Source: Mycogone perniciosa | Taxonomy: Eukaryota > Ascomycota > Sordariomycetes > Hypocreales > Hypocreaceae | Direction: 5' to 3' | DNA: 64,000 bases | NCBI GenBank assembly: GCA_025331125.1 | Contig: JAOALB010000161.1 | Location: forward strand, 1 to 64,000 | Part shown: piece by piece, positions 21,861 through 32,989 of the stretch | Numbering within the stretch: the stretch's first letter is position 1 | Layout: the number at the start of each line of letters is the position of its first letter | Program-made: the position numbers and the translations under genes | Notes under the pieces: model-generated | The model's input: the letters and a program-made list of their open reading frames with translations, nothing else | Database searches by the model: none | Told to the model about the DNA's origin: nothing

Positions 21861-22343
21861 ATGTTTGGTGAGTGCGACGTCGTTGATTGGGGCACGGAGT
21901 CTGAGGGCAGCTTGGACGAACATGACACCAATGTCTCAAGCACTATCTCTGCGGACAGAAGACCAAGCATAAAACAAGACATCAATGACGCCAGCATCCG
22001 CCAAGGCGATTCTAAAGAGAGGGGTACTATGAATTCAAATAATAGTGGACTTGGTCAAAACAGCGTTCCTCAAGACAAAAACACGTCAACGCCGAAAAGG
22101 AAGAGAGCACTATATGCCCCTTCATCACGAGAATGCACAACGACCCAGGTGGCTGTATCCGCCTCCAGTGCGGGCCCAGACCCGTCCGGGTCCGGAAGCT
22201 CCATAGTCGGCCTAACCGAACGGCTCGTGGAACAGAACGAGACCATTATTGGTCTTTTGAAGGACTTGGTTGCGGTGTCCGAGGGCTGGGTAAGTCCCGG
22301 ATTCGGGTATGGGAGGCGAGAATCAGATCCTCGTTGCCGATAA
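21861..22343 (+). CDS. Small polar protein with nuclear signal and C-terminal heptads (160 residues)
   Basis: The ATG is at 21861. The N-terminal half is acidic and polar. PKRKRALYAP near residue 79 is a likely nuclear signal. A Gly/Ser/Pro linker is followed by a short heptad segment, LTERLVEQNETIIGLLKDLV (residues ~117-136), comparable to segments in the 11.3- and 17.8-kb ORFs. A canonical donor (GGTAAGTCC) occurs at about 22288. It could splice to an acceptor (GACTAG) near 22348 and replace the last ~18 residues with a different short tail. No family is recognised. Confidence 0.5.
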   Translation: MFGECDVVDWGTESEGSLDEHDTNVSSTISADRRPSIKQDINDASIRQGDSKERGTMNSNNSGLGQNSVPQDKNTSTPKRKRALYAPSSRECTTTQVAVSASSAGPDPSGSGSSIVGLTERLVEQNETIIGLLKDLVAVSEGWVSPGFGYGRRESDPRCR

Positions 22344-24548
22344 TGACTAGTACAAGAATTTGTCTCCCGGGTCTGGGGCAATGAAGTTATCGGTCCGATA
22401 TGCCCATCAATATATCTGGGTTTTCGGGCAGCGCACCAATTTCAGAGTTGTTATACCAAGGTCCTAGTTGCGTTTCAATCCTCCAATCATTGGTTTTATT
22501 TTGTTATCTCCGTGGACCTACTTTTCTATTCCAAAATATTGATGTATTTAAACAGCAATTGTTCCACTCAATGAGATTGAAAACAAGATTCTATATTGAA
22601 TTCTGAAGTTATCTTTGTTGATTGTCGCCAGCTAGCCTGATCGTTGTTGTGTAACATTGGGAACTATTCGTAGTTTACTATGATTAAAGCCATGTTAGTA
22701 AGAGCCCTCACGACCGAAATGGCTCCCCGGCACTATAGTTTTTCTCTACAGAGCATAAGGGAGTGAAGAAAAGGATACCCGATCATTTCTAGGCTCAACT
22801 TAGTAGGAAGGGGAATTAGTAGCGAGACTTGAAGAAATCAAGGAACCACGTGCTACGAACCAACAATCCGCGTACGATCATTTGTATACTACATACTGTG
22901 GGGATTACAGTTAGCATGGTACAAACTATCCTTTATACAGTACTGATATGCCCATATTAAATCAGGTAGCAAAAAGATGCTTGTCGGTCTTGTGTTGCTG
23001 ATGTTTCTTCAAGGCTCTTACGCAACGTGGCAATGATACTGGAGTCTCGGCAAGGGAAAGTGATTACATCCCGAAGACCCATCCATGCAATGACTTACGG
23101 TCAGGGCTTGCAGGACCCATAAACTTTAAGACCAAGATGCCCCAACGGATTACGAGGATACGTACAGTCCAATATAAAGAAGCAACGCAGGGGGCCGACA
23201 TAGTGAATTTGATTGTCGCCTCGATAATATTGGAAGACATATCACTCTTTAATTGCGAAAAGGGGTGAATGTAGGTGACAAGGAACATAACAAAGACCGA
23301 CCATGGGCCGCAAGACAGACGAGGCAATCCAACATCCAATCACACCGAAAACCGGCTAGGAGCTTACATCCATTCAAGTGTTCCTTCCCACAGCCAATCA
23401 AATGCGAACAGAGCACCCCTGCTATCGGTCATTAATGTTGAAAAGAAAGGGAGCTTAAGGCCCCGACCCGACTGGAATTTCTGCTCGCTGAGCAAATGGT
23501 ATCTCTTGTCAGCACGACGTTAGAATCCACACCGATTGCAGACAAAAGTCTTATAAAGTGCAATGTTACCAATGTACCATACTGTCAGATAAGCTCTATC
23601 TGGATGAGGTAGTTGCTTTGCGATTGGTGGCTGGTTTAGAAGGGCGAGCAAGTAGGTAAAGTTTTTGTCCAAAAGTATCCGAAAAGTCTTAATATATATA
23701 TACATATATAATCAGTACATAGATATACATACGCTATGTATATACACTTTTGCATTTATATATAATGTTAATGCTGTTATTTAGGCTTAAAAATGACATA
23801 TTCTCCCTATCCACTGTGAGCCCACTGTAATCAACTATAACCAATTTTTTCGTGCTCGGATACTTTTGGCATCTTATTGTACATGGAGCATTACGCTAAA
23901 GCTAAGGAAGCTATAGGTTTTAGTGCAATGACATAAAATAACATAGAAAGAGTGGATTGTCTTCTATCGAAAACTGCAAGTAAACGGTGGATCGTCCGGC
24001 ATCCTTATATAGAAGGTACATAGGAAATGGCGCCGCTAAGCGCACTACAAAGGTCCCTGTGGAGTCACTGTCAGTAGTTCTTTTACGGTGGTCCGCCCCC
24101 TCGCCCCCTTCCCTTGTGAGATATGTGTCTCCCCCTCTATCGCAGTCACAAGCAGACATGGCCACGGAGTAGATACCTCCGTACGTGATGTGCGGCTAAT
24201 AACCGGGGAGCATCTTCGGTTTACACGCACTATAAGATCTTTGTTAAGATCTCTTTTTCGGGGTAGTCTTGGTAGACCCTTTCTAATGCGGGGATTCACT
24301 ACGATACTCTAGTTTTGCACGCACCCTTATTATAGCGAGGCGAAACAGGAAAATAGTGGCCCAGTGCTTTAGCAGCCTCAGTCTCAGCTGACCTCCCAAT
24401 AGATTCGTACCTTACTGAGGACTTCTCTATAAAGTATTAATGCGAGTCTAGGGTCTCGTTCGAATTGCTCCCTTAGCATGGGAATTGATTTCGTGTGCAG
24501 CAACATATAGGTGAAATTTCCGCCGCCACCAAGATAGCACACAGTGTC
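22344..24548. other. 2.2-kb intergenic region, no gene seen
   Basis: Short overlapping ORFs at 23064-23523 and 23920-24312 have no supporting features. A TA-rich microsatellite-like run lies near 23690-23760. Confidence 0.35.
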
Positions 24549-27500
24549 TTATAGTTTTGTATTCAGTTCTTCGTACTCACTGAGGTCTTTGACTGGACGA
24601 GCACCAATGTTTGCCAAAAGGCCGGCCTTGTACTGCCGGCCATCGGTAATCTCCACGGCAGAATCCACAGCTGAAACACCGTCGCCTGCCGCTCCAAGCT
24701 CTGTGTTATGCGCCGCTTTGGTCAACCCCAATTCTTCCACCTGAGATATGATCGAACTTCGCTTGTCGTCCGAAAGCTCACGCTCCCCCTTGAGATATCC
24801 ATCCAAAACATCGAGGCACTGTCGCTTCTCCAACGGGACATCATTAAGCCCCAAGTTTTGCAACAGCTCGGTGACCTTCGAGTCCAATCCCCCAGCCCCG
24901 CGAGTATACATATGAACTGATATACGCGCTCGGGTACTGGATAATGGAACAAAGTACTTGTTGTAGAAACTTGACATCTCAGCTTTGGTAATTGACATTA
25001 TATAGCTAGCATCATGTTGGGCTATTTGTCAATCAAGTTGGTAAAAGGATGTTTCTCTTGGTTGGAAACAGACAGTGTGGAGGAAGGCAAAAGAGTAAAT
25101 CAATCACATGTTACGCACCTTGCTCAAAGTCGTAGTATTCGCTTGAAATTTGGTCCCAGTGTCTCAAGGTCTCCTTGTCCAGGTTCATGGGCTTCTCAAG
25201 CCATTTGAACTTCAAGCTTAGTTTGTGGGACTCAAATTCGTCATCCGCCATCTTCTGAAGGGTCTCGCCAAACTGAACCAAGAACGCTTCGATGCGCTTG
25301 TCCAGATAGTCCGGAGTTCTCTCGCTCTGAACCAGGAATTGGAAACCGCATGTAGTAGCGAGGAATTCCGTGCTTGCTAAAACAACGTATCCAAGCTGCT
25401 CCTTGGTCCTGAGTTGATCAAATGCGGGCTCGTGAATCATCTGGTCGATCAGCAATGTTTTTGCGCGAATCTCGCGGTCACCCCTATCGCCGACATAAAG
25501 CCATGTTTTGACACAGTGGTTGGCATTTTCTGGATCTTTGAGCGTCTTTTTGTAGACATAGTTTGACCCTGGAGGCAAAATAAGCGACCGGATGATAGGC
25601 CACTGCAATTTGGGCGGCACAGGAGGCTTCAAGGTGGACTCAACGATGTTGGTTACCTTAAGAGCGTCCTCCCGGTTTGTGTTGCCATGCACGTACACTT
25701 CGATGTGCATTTGAGCTAACATCTCCTTGTGAAACTGTCGAACGGTATCAATTGTGATGCCTCGAACCACTACAGCTAACTCCTCCACCAAGTAGTCACG
25801 CTCCGTGTTGAGCCATGTCAAGTAATCCCCCACCTGCCAATATGAACACTGAAGCTGCCAATTATCGTATTCTTTAACAAGATGTTCTTTGACAATATCG
25901 AAGCGTTCGTCTTTGATTTCGACGTCGTGGAAATTGAGGCAGATTTGTTCCAGAAGGACGAGAAGTTTGTCGTTGTATCCGGAAATCATCAGGCAAAGGC
26001 CACGAGGGTCGCGAGACACAGTATACTCAAACACAGCAACTTTTGCGTCGTAAAATTGCCCCTCAATAGCAACCTGGACAAGCTCTGCAAAGATTCTCGC
26101 CTTGACATAGTTTTCTGCGGATGCGCAGATGAGGGGACTCTTTAAGCTCACAATAACGTTGGCCTTGGGGACCCAGAAAGTATCGTCCTTCTTCCACCAA
26201 GTCCGGACCTCTGTGTTGTTCCTCAGGATAACTGGCGCCAATGCTGGCTCCGCAAAATCCTTCTTCTCCACTTCGAGCTTGTTGGGGATAAAGTTGTTTT
26301 TATGAGGGAGGTGAAGTTCAGGCAGGCGCTTCCCGCGAGGAGTTTGGACAGTGCGCTTCCATTCCTCCATGAGATCATCGGGAATCGTCTCGTGCCGGTA
26401 TTCCGTGCCATACCATTCCTACTTCTTGTCCCAGCTACCGGGGAAAGTGCATGAAGCAATAGATAGACGAAGATTGTCGGGTCGAAGCGTGGCCAGACCA
26501 CGCTCGATAAGTTTCGGGCTAAAAGTCCGCAGACTCGGGCCGCTCAGCAACCATTCCCGCGGCAGAGGCTTTTGCATCACAGAACTAATTCTGCTTGTGA
26601 AGCCGCTAGTGGGCATTTTTTGGCGAAATTTGAAGTCCACATCGGCCATTACCTTCAGTTCCTGGAAAATCCATTCTTGGGGAGGAGCCTCACGAAGCAG
26701 GGAGACATATTGGAAGAAGATCTTGACAATCTCGATGTAGTTCTTTAAGCCCTAGTTTGAAAAAAAAGAAATCGTTAATAAATAGCTTGGACACTCGATG
26801 GGTTGTAACATACCTCTTCGGTCAGCTGAATTTGCACCTTAAAGACACCGGGTGTGCCAGGGCAGATGGGATAGGCGCCGGTAGAGAGACTGTTTGCCCA
26901 CCCCTTGTTTTTGATGTATGACATGATGCTTCCGGGGCCCTCGTGGCCAATAAGGTGGGCAATGTATATGCTGGGCTGGGACTCAAACAAGTCCTCCTCG
27001 TCTATATATGGGAATTATATATTTAGTTGCCTTAAATCCATGATGGGTTTCGCAAATCACTGGACGCCAATTTCTCTTTTTCCAAATGGGACCTCGTCTG
27101 TCCATCTGTTTGGTGGCAGGTTCTTGTTGACGACTCCAGAGAAAAACTCGACGGCCCATTTTTGGAGTACATCCAAGGGCTCCTGCCCTAGGATCACGAG
27201 CTTCATGCGGTTGGCAGATTAGTGCTTGTTATAGAATTCGATGAACTTATCCCTCACATTAACCCCGATAGCCTCAGGAAGGGTCTTGAGGACATGCAAA
27301 TTGCCCGTATTAAAGCGACTGTAGGGATGGGCTGGATTTGACAAGGATTTGTTCAGCTGCTCAAGGCGATCTTCGTCATTTCGTAGATACATATTGTTTT
27401 CGGAATCAACAATCTTGAGCTCCCTATCCAAAGTACTGGACAAGAATAGCGGCTCAATGAAGAATTGCGCAAATCGGTCAAGCGCCTCACGCAGCGGTGA

Positions 27501-27958
27501 CGGGTTGGTATCCGAGGGCTCTTCATCATTGGCTGACTTAGCGGCAACCTCGAAGTAGAAGTTGGTGGACGTCCTAGCAGTGTAGGCGTTATAGGTGCCT
27601 GAATTGGCCGACACTTATTGCTGATATTCATTCTCGGTGGGAAATTTCTTTGTGCCCATGAATAGGAGCTGGTGGCATCACAATGTCAGCTAATCGTGGG
27701 GAAACCGGGACTGGCGGGGGGTTTGTGAGAATATCTTACATGCTCTACAGCGTGGGCCATGCCTGGCATACCATCTTCGTCACTGAAGTTTCCAACATTG
27801 ACGTCGAGGGCAGCACTGGCCTTGTCTGTCCCCTTGTCGTGAACCAACAGAACCTCAAGCTCGTTCGGCAGACAGATTACGCGATAGTTGCGGTCATCGA
27901 GGGACGGCTTCTCAAGGCAGTCTGTCAAGAGGACAGCCGACGTCGTCTTGAGACCCAT
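24549..27958 (-). pseudogene. Insulysin-like M16 zinc metallopeptidase pseudogene
   Basis: The minus strand reads through an entire insulin-degrading-enzyme family protein. The start at 27958 leads into LEKPSLDDRNYRVICLPNEL and the inverted zinc motif HAVEH, directly before intron 1 (27669-27739). Introns at 26752-26813 and 25022-25118 have good donors and acceptors and restore frame. Typical later motifs include HLIGHEGPGSIMSYIKNKGW, CPGTPGVFKVQIQLTEE and TKEQLGYVV. Five in-frame stops interrupt it: TAA 27615-27617, TAA 27219-27221, TGA 27057-27059, TAA 27015-27017, TAG 26419-26421. No frameshift is seen across 3.4 kb. The family degrades short peptides in cytosol or organelles. Because structure and splice sites persist, inactivation looks recent. 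A functional paralogue elsewhere is likely but not visible here. Confidence 0.9.
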
Positions 27959-30056
27959 GGTTTGAACAAGAAATATGGCCAGGTATTGGCAGTGTGGCCA
28001 GAGGACGATGGAACGAGAAATATCGGTGATACCGCAGGTAATCCGAGGTTGTAGCGAAAGGTTGGTCTGAGTATGAACATGAGATTGGAATGGCCCTCTT
28101 TATAGGCGGCTAGGAGATACAAACGCCTTATCTGGTAGCCTCGTACGAAGAGGTCGGTGGACCTGAGTACTGATACGCCTTCCGTGGCTGCAGCCACTCA
28201 CCAGGGGTATTCGGTGAGAGCAGTACTACGAGTACTTGTAAACAATGCATTATTCCACAATGTCCAGCGAAAGGAATATACTACTTTGCTACTTTAACGC
28301 ATTGCCAATAATAGAACCAGGAACTGGACTGTGCAATGAAATAGCTCTATAATGTATTGGGGAGCTCAGATATTTTAGTTGCCGCTGAACGGATACTACA
28401 GTATCGTAACCTTGGTATTTGACCCAACTTTGGGTTGCTGAGCAAATGCAAAACTATGAACGTATGCCTGGTGACCCCCATCAGCCTAATCACCGATTAA
28501 ACAATTAGAAGGTGAGACAGAATAAAGCTGCTTGGATAATAGTCAATTGCATCGAGGGTGCTTTCGACAGAAGAGATCTGTATTTGGATCGACAAGTACA
28601 TGCATAGCTCATCCTACTGTTAGCGATGGCGTTCAAGAGCGGGCCAGGGCTCCACCACACACACCTACGACCGCAAATTTACGTTCACCTTCTAACAATT
28701 CCAGTAGCTAAGCGGAAGGTGCACAGTGTTAAAACCATGGAAGAATGCGTCATCAAACATCCCCTTGCTATGAAGCTCCTCTGAGGTGGGCATATCCTTC
28801 GCTCTCTGGCGCACTACCCAGGGTACCGCTATATCAATGAGCTCTCGGCTAGGAGGGGGTGGCCAAAAAACCATTAATGGAATTCGTGTGTCTCGAAAGC
28901 CAAAAGGCTAAGTGTGTACTACGTTTACGCTGTCTGTTGCTCATTTTCACGCTACTCTACAGCTAGTCTTGGCAGGGCACTGCTGACCAAACACGGCTGG
29001 GTTCAAGCTCCTACTCCGTACCCTATTCAGAAAAGGGGCTCGGCTGCACATCACATTATCGTGCTCGTAGATCCTAGAATTGATTCAACGCCAAGCTGCA
29101 CACTGTTGTCGGAAAGCCACAACTGAAACCCGACATTTCCCCACCTTGATGTGTAGGCGGTGAATCGCCTAACGCGAGCACATACTGTAGGTGTGAAAGG
29201 GTGCAGGTATGGAAGCTATGGTGAACGGCTAATTTTATGTGTTGTAAAGAGGTGTAATGACTAGAACTCTCTTAGTGTGGTTGGCTTATGTAGATAATCC
29301 TATGGAGATGGCGAGCGCCGAGAACTCTGCAGGTGTTGTTGGGCGCGGCCAGTATACACCCAACGGCACTGTACCCTGCTGGTAAAGAGATTGATGTCAC
29401 ATCACGGAATACAGCTGGACACAAGTGGGCGGTAATGCATATCACATCAACTAAATATATAATACACCATCGATGTATCGATGATGTCGTGTCCCGATTC
29501 GACCTTGCTCGGCACAGTCTTGTCATCACATCAAGAGTCATGGTCCCGATGAGTTCTCATTCGGTTTTGACGTAAGGTTTGGGGCTTGGAATCCGGCGTC
29601 TCCGTCTGCTTTTTCGTAATCTGTATGAACTAAAGGACTTCTTAAGCACCTCGAGTGGCGGAGGTACCACAGCTCACATGACAATAATAATACATACAAA
29701 CAAAGAGTTATTAAACAAGAGGCCCTCCTTAGAAACGGCCACCGAGTTGTCATGCCGCAGCATGGGTCCCAGAAATATAGGGAATATACTTTGTAAGATC
29801 AAAACACCAAGTCTACTTGTCTAACGCATAGAAAGGGGGACGCTAGATGTATATGTGTCCGGATTACCCTGTAATAGAAAGCCCTGAGCCAGCCACTGTC
29901 GATGTGTTTTTGACAGTGCTTATGTACTACAGCTTATCCGAACCACTCACCTCTCAACACTCGGGAGTTTTGGGTTATCACGCCCATGCGCAAGCCACTT
30001 CTGAAGGTGAGAGTACCGTTAGCTCCAAGTTCAATAGTGTTCATGGCCTATGTAAC
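27959..30056. other. Intergenic with one unidentified coding-like fragment
   Basis: A minus-strand ORF at 28692-28874 (RELIDIAVPWVVRQRAKDM, then MFDDAFFHGFNTVHLP) looks protein-like, but no family could be named and no neighbouring exon was found. It may be a gene remnant. The rest (28.0-28.6 and 28.9-30.0 kb) shows nothing supportable. A TACTCCGTA word lies at 29012-29020. Confidence 0.3.
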
Positions 30057-31208
30057 TCAATGACTTACAAATTCGTCCGGGTCTTCTTGACATTTGGAAC
30101 TTGGACTCAAGGTCCAGACTTTGAACACTTGGTCAGAACAGATTTCAAGATACCTGGCGCAGTGGCCTATCACCGAAAACACTGCAACAGGTTGGGTTCA
30201 GCTCATCGTTAGACATCCGAAGTAAAACTCACAGGTGAGACAGTTGCGGTGTGTGACGCCGAACGGCTCTTGAATCTCCTCGTGACTCCGAAAGATGCCA
30301 CTAAGATTGTTCTCACGTAGAAAGTTCGTCGTAACGTCGAACCCGAACCGATAACCCCAACCGCTGCGATTGCTTCCTTTTATGCCCGATCCATTCCATG
30401 GATCGTTCCATAGCACCTGGGCAAGAAGACTGGAGCGGGATGACGGTTCCTCATTTCTCTTGATATCTTGTAATTCATCAAGTGTCACTGTCTTGCCGTT
30501 ATTAGGAACCGGAATGCCTCCATGAAGAATAAGAAGACGGGTCTTGTCGGATTCGACGATGACGCCTAGCGGGATGGAGCGGAAGCACTCCGAAAAGGCA
30601 TCGTACACCTCAACATCAAGCCGGAGTCTGACCTCACGGCGAAAGCCGTTCTCATTGTTGACCTGCTCAGTCTCATGGTTGCCGCGATTGATGAAGATGA
30701 ATTCAGGATATTCATGCTTTAAAGCAAGTATGGTGAGGATGCATTCAACGGATGCCGGGCCACGATCCACAATATCGCCATTGAAGATGTATTTGGTATG
30801 TTCGGATGGAAGGCCATTTCCAGAGAGAATGGCTCGGAGGTTCCATTCCTGCCCTGTCAGGATGTTAGGAAAGGCTTTTTTAGGATTCCGGGCCACAGGA
30901 AAGAATTGCCTACCATGAATGTCGCCTACCACGATTACTTTTGTCTGAACCCCAGTAGCGACGATGTTTGGCTGGCCATTGAGGCGCTTGGTGACCTCGC
31001 GGATTAGGGATTTCACTAACCGCCTTCCGCTGTCGCCGATACAAAAACGCACTCGCCATGCTTTTTGACTAGTGAACGAGATGATTATGCTGACCAGTTC
31101 TGGAACGCTTTTTGCACCATTGAGATCGATTTCAACAGTTTCATTATTTTCAGTGTCGATTTTGGCTTCATGTGTTCTGGTGGCAGACCAGACACAACTG
31201 CTAGCCAT
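30057..31208 (-). CDS. PPP-family Ser/Thr protein phosphatase, three exons
   Basis: Exons are 31208-30914, 30853-30233 and 30181-30057, giving 346 residues. Intron 1 (30854-30913, 60 nt, CTAAC branch, GTAGGC donor) is in frame and easy to miss. Removing it restores the PPP motif GDIHGQ at residues 95-100. Other signatures are GDIVDRG (124-130), GNHE (156-159), HGG (209-211) and RSHE (287-290), covering the dinuclear-metal and phosphate ligands. Intron 2 (30182-30232, 51 nt) leads into LFSVIGHC where relatives have the SAPNY loop, so that substrate-proximal loop is diverged. The ~90-residue N-terminus is unlike PP1/PP2A. It is probably a fungus-specific, PP5-like PPP enzyme dephosphorylating Ser/Thr proteins. 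Substrate is unknown. Confidence 0.85.
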
Positions 31209-32166
31209 TGTTGCTACTAGCTCTTCGACAATTTTGTGATCTTAGTATTCTGCTTCCATAAAACAGGTGTCAAACCTCGTCGTGGATCATCACAGTGATG
31301 CTTGGAAAGAGCTATGGTTGGTCAAAGGAAAGGCGCCGACAAACGCCCTTCTAATTTTATACTCAGGGGAATGAGCTACGCCTCTGGATCACATTATCAT
31401 ACACGTGACACGGGGGAAGTTACGCATGGAGCGAAATCGGTATCATGTTACTTTAGGGGTGACTTGGATTGTTTAACTACATTTAATAACTGCTGATACG
31501 ACCAGGTGAAGCCCTATTAGAAGTCTCCGAAATGTATCTCTACCTAATCTCTTACACTTGACTTCCCGCTAGGCCCGATATTTTGGCCATTTCTATATCT
31601 CCATAGGTACTGGATGATAAACCTTTGCTTTATGGCGTCAGCTCGATCCTCTCGATCAAGGCCCACCTTGAACCCGTGCTCCTCGTTTCTGCCATTACTA
31701 TGTACTCCGTACAGTACCACAGCTACACTAACTATGTCAACTCTGAAGAATATATTTGCGAGTACATACTTGCCTACGTCAAGGCGGTTCCCCACAAAGC
31801 TAGTCCCAATTAACATCAACCAGGGTAAATTCGGCGGTCGGTGAACATCTTAATGGGAAACTTGCTCAATTGAACGTTTACATCTCAACAATTGAGACTC
31901 CCCCTCCGTCTGCTCCTGTGTTGATCGTTATACCAATGTTACACTGCAGCAATTCCACTGAGTAATCAATCGCCCTTTCAACTGCTTATTTTGTTTTAAT
32001 AATATGCTATGTACGCTTAAAGATAACTCTCTTAAGTATGTGACTTGACACTGCTCTTTGCGCAATAGCCATGTAAATCCTCTACAACCGTACCCCAGTG
32101 GTTAACATCCACCGGTAAGATGTCGAAATGAGTAGGGTTAGAAGGAGAGCTTTGTGGTCACATCGC
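31209..32166. other. Intergenic, no gene seen
   Basis: This is the promoter side of the phosphatase and the 3' side of the next minus-strand gene. Short ORFs at 31302-31844 on both strands are not supported. A TACTCCGTA word lies at 31703-31711. Confidence 0.35.
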
Positions 32167-32989
32167 TTATGCGAGGAAGACAGTGACTAGTGCCGCGGCG
32201 ATGGCTGCCCAAAGGCCCAGAGTTTCAACTATATCTTGCATGCTGGCTGCAGCGTGGGAGACTGGGCCATCGGCTGTTGTGCCGTTGGGCAATGTTCCAT
32301 TGATAAGAATGGTCTTAATGCCATCGACGTCAGTAAGCTGAACGAGAGTCCTGTTGAGTGCAGCGTAGCTGCCGTTACCGATGAGGCTCTCAAAGTACTC
32401 GGTATTGTTGTTGTCATCGCAGCCGCAAACTGCGTACATGGAACAACCGCAGAGCACACTGCAGGTGTCGTTTCGTTTACCGGCGAGGTTGTAGAAATGA
32501 TAAGGATCGTGGAAGGGGTAGATCCAGGCACCCCACAGCCAGATGCCAGGCCAGAAGGCAAGGGCCGCGGCTCCGGAAACTGCAAAGGGAACTATGTTGC
32601 CAACTGGACTGCTACTACCAGCGGGGAAAGGTGTTTGGGCACCTCCGCCATAGAAACGGCCGCCCCCATACGCGGGTCGAGGACCGCTGCCTCCAGGAGA
32701 CGTGCCACCGCGATTTGAGTCGGGCGATCGATTGCTTTTTGAACTAGAGTCACTAACCGCAAAAAATGACATTGAAGTCTTTGGGAGAGGGTAGGACTCA
32801 CGAGCCAGGACTATTAGGCCCACTCTTTCCACCTCTACCACCTCTCCCGCCCCTACCTCCACCTACGCCGCCGCCTTTCCTCTTGACTATGTAGCCCGTC
32901 TTGATCGTAGGGACGTATTGACAACTATCAACGGTGGCACCGGCCGTCATCGTGAGGAGATACGCGAAAAGAGCGAGGCGGTACTTCAT
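32167..32989 (-). CDS. DUF7732-like secreted/GPI-anchored protein
   Basis: Exon 1 is 32989-32802 and exon 2 is 32752-32167. The 49-nt intron (32753-32801) has a GTGAGT donor and joins in frame to give 257 residues. A signal peptide (about residues 1-18) is followed by a low-complexity Gly/Arg-rich stretch (GGGRGGRGGRGGKSG), the conserved-looking block RPAYGGGRFYGGGAQTPFPAG, a hydrophobic segment (ALAFWPGIWLWGAWIYPF), a Cys-rich patch with CGCDDNN, a NGTLPNGTTA motif and a hydrophobic C-terminus. This layout is what I recall for the fungal DUF7732 family, whose function is unknown. The terminal hydrophobic segment could be a GPI-anchor signal or a membrane helix. Confidence 0.75.

Noticed and set aside
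24549..27958. Reassignment of TAA to tyrosine as an explanation for the stops in the insulysin gene
   Set aside because: Other genes in the window use TAA, TAG and TGA as ordinary stops (for example the ORF ending at 19769 with TAA and the ATPase with TAG), and the same gene also has TGA and TAG stops.
28980..29045. tRNA gene suggested by a B-box-like GGGTTCAAGCTCC
   Set aside because: The T-arm does not pair and no acceptor or anticodon stem can be formed.
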